12,008 nucleotides of DNA from Tetrahymena elliotti 4EA (lineage: Eukaryota; Ciliophora; Oligohymenophorea; Hymenostomatida; Tetrahymenidae): assembly GCA_000231825.2 (NCBI GenBank), contig JH720308.1:382662-394669 (forward strand), written 5' to 3'. Below are positions 9,700 through 12,008 of the stretch, one piece after another. The position numbers and the translations under genes are program-made. Below the pieces are notes generated by a model. That model was not told where the DNA came from. It saw nothing but the letters and a program-made list of their open reading frames with translations, and ran no database searches. The first letter of the stretch is position 1. Each line of letters begins with the position of its first letter.

Positions 9700-10116
9700 T
9701 CACAAAATATATTTAACTTTATTTTCTTCATCATAGTATTTTATTATATCTAATTTGTATTATACTGTTGCCTTTTTCTCTTTTTTTTAATCTGAATCAG
9801 AAGTATTTTTATTTGAGCTTATTCTATTTTATTTTATCTGCTCTCTCTAATTCATAAATTCATGATTTCCTTAAGATCCACTATGAGAAGAATTGCCCTT
9901 TTTGTCACTTTCTTTAGCACTGTCATCACTACTAATATTATCTTTGTTACTATCACTATCACTTACACTTGAACTCTATCTAACCCCATTATTTGAATAA
10001 AAATTAATCTTGTTTCTATATGAGGCTTCTTCATCACTCTCATTTGAAAACTCCTCCTGATTTTCAGGAATCGTCTTTCTGTTTTTATTTTCCTTTTTAT
10101 TGTAATCTATTTCCAT
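9700..10116 (-). CDS. Hypothetical acidic Ser/Asp-rich protein, 138 aa
   Basis: ATG at 10116-10114, stop TGA at 9702-9700. Six of its eight glutamines are coded by TAA/TAG, which is direct evidence for the ciliate code. The protein is hydrophilic throughout: MEIDYNKKENKNRK, an acidic stretch (FSNESDEEAS), a Ser/Asp run (SSSVSDSDSNKDNISSDDS), then KKEKKATVQYKLDIIKYYDE and NKVKYIL. It has no signal peptide, membrane segment or Cys motif. The family is not recognised. The C-terminal K-Y-Y-D-E-E-N-K-V-K-Y faintly recalls the start of BED-type zinc fingers found at the N-terminus of hAT transposases, and a hAT C-terminus lies downstream in the same orientation. So it may be the N-terminal part of that broken gene rather than an independent protein. 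The same frame reopens after three TGAs. Confidence 0.55.
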
Positions 10117-10123
10117 ACCTATA
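10110..10123. repeat. 14-bp sequence around the ORF start, repeated at 10454-10467
   Basis: TTTCCATACCTATA occurs here and again at 10454-10467. On the minus strand both read TATAGGTATGGAAA, with ATG in the same place. The second copy opens a 42-codon frame (10460 to TGA 10334-10332) that I do not consider a gene. It may be a small duplication of a leader, or chance. Confidence 0.45.
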
Positions 10124-10730
10124 AGTTTTCTCTTAAGTAGTAAACTTTAAATTTTTTTATTTCAAATTCAATTAGCTTAATTAGCTATTTTAAAGAATAA
10201 ATGTAATTTTAATTTACAACATTTTAAAATATTATTAATTCACTCAAATATGACAATTTTTGGAAAATAGTTCAGCTTAAATAATTTGAATGGGTGTTTT
10301 AAATCAGCTTAAAAACTTTTTATGAACTTTCTCAGCTTATATCATAGGGTTTATAGAAATTAAATAAACAGAAGAGAGTATCAGTAAAAATAAATAAAAA
10401 AAAAGTTTCCAACTTTTCTATTTTCCAGAATTTACTGAGATCTACAAGATTTTTTTCCATACCTATAGATTATATTAAAGGGTTCCAAAACCCAATGTAA
10501 GATTATCATACCTTGTTAATGCATTGATGAACTAACTAGGCAGATTATTTTTCAAACAAATACTAACTTTAAATTATGGCAAATTAGTAGTTTGCTAATC
10601 AAAGTGATTTCTTTTAAACTATTGAAAAAAAATGCAATCATCACTGCATGCTAAAAATAAAGACTATTTATATTTTTTTAAAAATTATATCTCCTCATAG
10701 AGTATCTTAATATAAAATATTTTAAAGACG
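10124..10730. other. AT-rich spacer upstream of the acidic ORF
   Basis: No recognisable gene or RNA. It contains the second copy of the 14-bp start-context repeat (10454-10467). The promoter of the minus-strand ORF at 9700-10116 would lie here, but no specific element can be named. Confidence 0.5.
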
Positions 10731-11030
10731 GATGGATAAAGATAAGAATGCTTAGCAGAAGAATGTGAAGACAATAAATTCGCTAACACAAAGCCTTACA
10801 CAGCTCCACAAATAAGTTTAAAGGCTAATTTTGATACTGAATAATCAATAGAAGAAAATATGGATGACTAATCATAATCTTCTTAATCTTAATTTGCTAA
10901 AACAAAGCCCAAACAGACAAAAAGCTTAAAAAATCCTAAAGTACTTTTACTCTTCAAGTCAATAAATAGAAAATTGGAATTAACTATTTCTAAGCAGAAG
11001 AAAGAACAAGATAATAAGATAAATCATTGA
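10731..11030 (+). pseudogene. Short Gln/Ser/Lys-rich open frame, probably a gene fragment
   Basis: The plus frame through 10749 reads ECLAEECEDNKFANTKPY, then TAPQISLKANFDTEQSIEEN and DDQSQSSQSQFAKTKPKQTK, ending KKEQDNKINH at TGA 11028-11030. Its mix of acidic, Gln (TAA/TAG), Ser and Lys residues looks like real ciliate protein, unlike the neighbouring frames. No in-frame ATG was found just upstream. An ATG at 10732 (MDKDKNA) is in a different register and could join it by a one- or two-base change around 10750. The family is not recognised. It is either a frame-shifted small gene or a chance open frame. Confidence 0.35.
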
Positions 11031-11159
11031 AAAATTAGAAAAATAATAACCAAAAAAAACTACTAAAAATAAATTAAAAATAAAAAATAACATAAATTTT
11101 AGATGTATAATTGATATTTATCTATTTTATATAGTTACAAAAATAAAGTAATAAATATC

Positions 11160-12008
11160 CTATCAAATCAAAATTTCAATCAAATTTTTTATAAATTAAA
11201 TATTCCTAGCTTTTCTCTCTTATTTTTAGGAGATTATTCAGATAGGTCAGTAAAATTTAAGTTTTCATTTATTCGTGAGATTATTTCTTATTTTTATTGT
11301 TATCCTAAACTGTCTTTCAGGAGGAAAGGTAGCTTAGAAACTGTGTTATTTTTTTAATTAAGGCTTTTTGGTACCTTATACTTAAGGTAGAGAGTTATTA
11401 AAAGCTTAGCAAGTTAGTAAAGTTGGGTTACGAAGGTCCAGATCTGATAAATGATTAAGAAAATAACAAAGATATAAGCATAATACACAGAGGATGTACT
11501 TTAATGAAATGTTACAGTAAGGGAGAGGAAGATTAAGCAGCATATATTAATTATTTCAGAAATAAAAATATATCTTTAGAGCAACAAATTTTTAAAAGGG
11601 TTGACTTTATAATGGTACGATAAGAAGATAACACACAAGATTAAATAAATCCAAGGTACAACAGCACTTCCTTCAGTATAGATTATTAAAAGACAAACTA
11701 TTAATTTTCTGATTTCAAAGAAAACCCAAAAATTTTTTTGCAAAAAACTGGATGTTTCAATGTCATAGTAAAAAGCATTTATCGACAATTAAATATGATA
11801 AGATATCTATATTTATTTATTGCAGTAAATTAGAAAAGTAAAAATAGCTATGTAAATTATTAGAAATATAGCTATGCAACAAAAGTCAGCTATGCTTAAA
11901 CCTCCACTCATGAATCCTTACTGAAACTTTAAGAAGGTACAAAGCAAAAGAAAGTTACTTGAAATCATCAAAAGCCTTATAATAACGTTCCATTTACAGT
12001 ATAAGTAC
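11160..12008. repeat. Dispersed duplication, copy 2 (matches 2840-3705)
   Basis: Same-orientation partner of the segment at about 2840-3705, cut by the window end. It differs from copy 1 by scattered substitutions, one extra A in the run GGAAGATT (absent near 3228), lack of the 4-base gain near 3125, and lack of about 12 bases of copy 1 near 2928. Confidence 0.9.
11180..12008 (-). CDS. Cys-rich family multi-pass membrane protein, C-terminal part (5' end beyond window)
   Basis: The minus frame is open from the window edge (first full codon 12007-12005) to TGA 11182-11180, giving 275 visible residues. TAA/TAG are read as Gln many times. The sequence is strongly hydrophobic. Likely membrane segments lie at about visible residues 8-28, 40-62, 101-117, 119-133, 147-167 and 174-193, followed by a polar tail rich in Lys, Asn and Ser (about 200-275). 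The motif NFWVFFEIRKLIVCLLIIYT is typical of the C-terminal membrane module that follows Cys-rich repeats in large ciliate surface proteins. The Cys-rich ectodomain is predicted to lie beyond position 12008. The visible part has no premature TGA and serves as the reference for lesions in the pseudogene at 2851-5952. Whether the whole gene is intact cannot be seen. Confidence 0.8.

Noticed and set aside
11576..11788. A 70-codon minus-strand open frame treated as a gene of its own
   Set aside because: It is an internal piece of the longer frame 11180-12008; its apparent stop is TAA, which is Gln here.
1..12008. tRNA or rRNA genes, CRISPR arrays, telomeric repeats, chromosome breakage sequence
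   Set aside because: No cloverleaf, conserved rRNA block, regularly spaced repeat, GGGGTT array or TAAACCAACCTCTTT-like 15-mer was seen on either strand.

Overview
The window is very AT-rich DNA from a ciliate that reads TAA and TAG as glutamine and uses TGA as its only stop. Reading frames with TAA/TAG as sense show regular protein features (Cys-x-x-Cys repeats, transmembrane helices, transposase motifs) and end at TGA. The long AT-rich spacers suit a Tetrahymena-like oligohymenophorean. The species cannot be named from sequence alone. Almost every recognisable gene is broken, and several are DNA transposon remnants. I infer that this may be germline-limited (micronuclear) or otherwise unconstrained DNA.

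Layout. 1-2850: remnants of Tc1/mariner-type transposases. One C-terminal catalytic fragment is on the + strand (319-614), a second + strand catalytic fragment is at 2481-2750, and a DNA-binding N-terminal region is on the - strand (about 1150-1500). Between them lie an unassigned protein-like stretch (900-1082) and a compositionally distinct Cys/His-rich island (1903-2031).

2851-5952 (-): a decayed gene of about 3.1 kb for a large surface-type protein. It had a hydrophobic N-terminus, a long Cys-rich (furin/growth-factor-receptor-like) repeat domain, and a multi-pass membrane C-terminus. It carries several frame changes and two internal TGAs.

5953-8851: about 2.9 kb of AT-rich sequence with no gene I can support.

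8852-10116 (-): a decayed hAT transposase C-terminus, preceded by open frames that include an intact 138-residue acidic, Ser/Asp-rich ORF.

10117-11179: mostly AT-rich spacer with a short + strand Gln/Ser-rich open frame (about 10731-11030).

11180-12008 (-): the C-terminal membrane domain of a second copy of the Cys-rich family gene. It is open throughout the visible part and runs off the window. Comparing it with the first copy shows exactly where the first copy is broken.

The most informative results are the two-copy comparison of the membrane protein family, and the transposase remnants, whose catalytic residues and frames can be followed even though all are dead.
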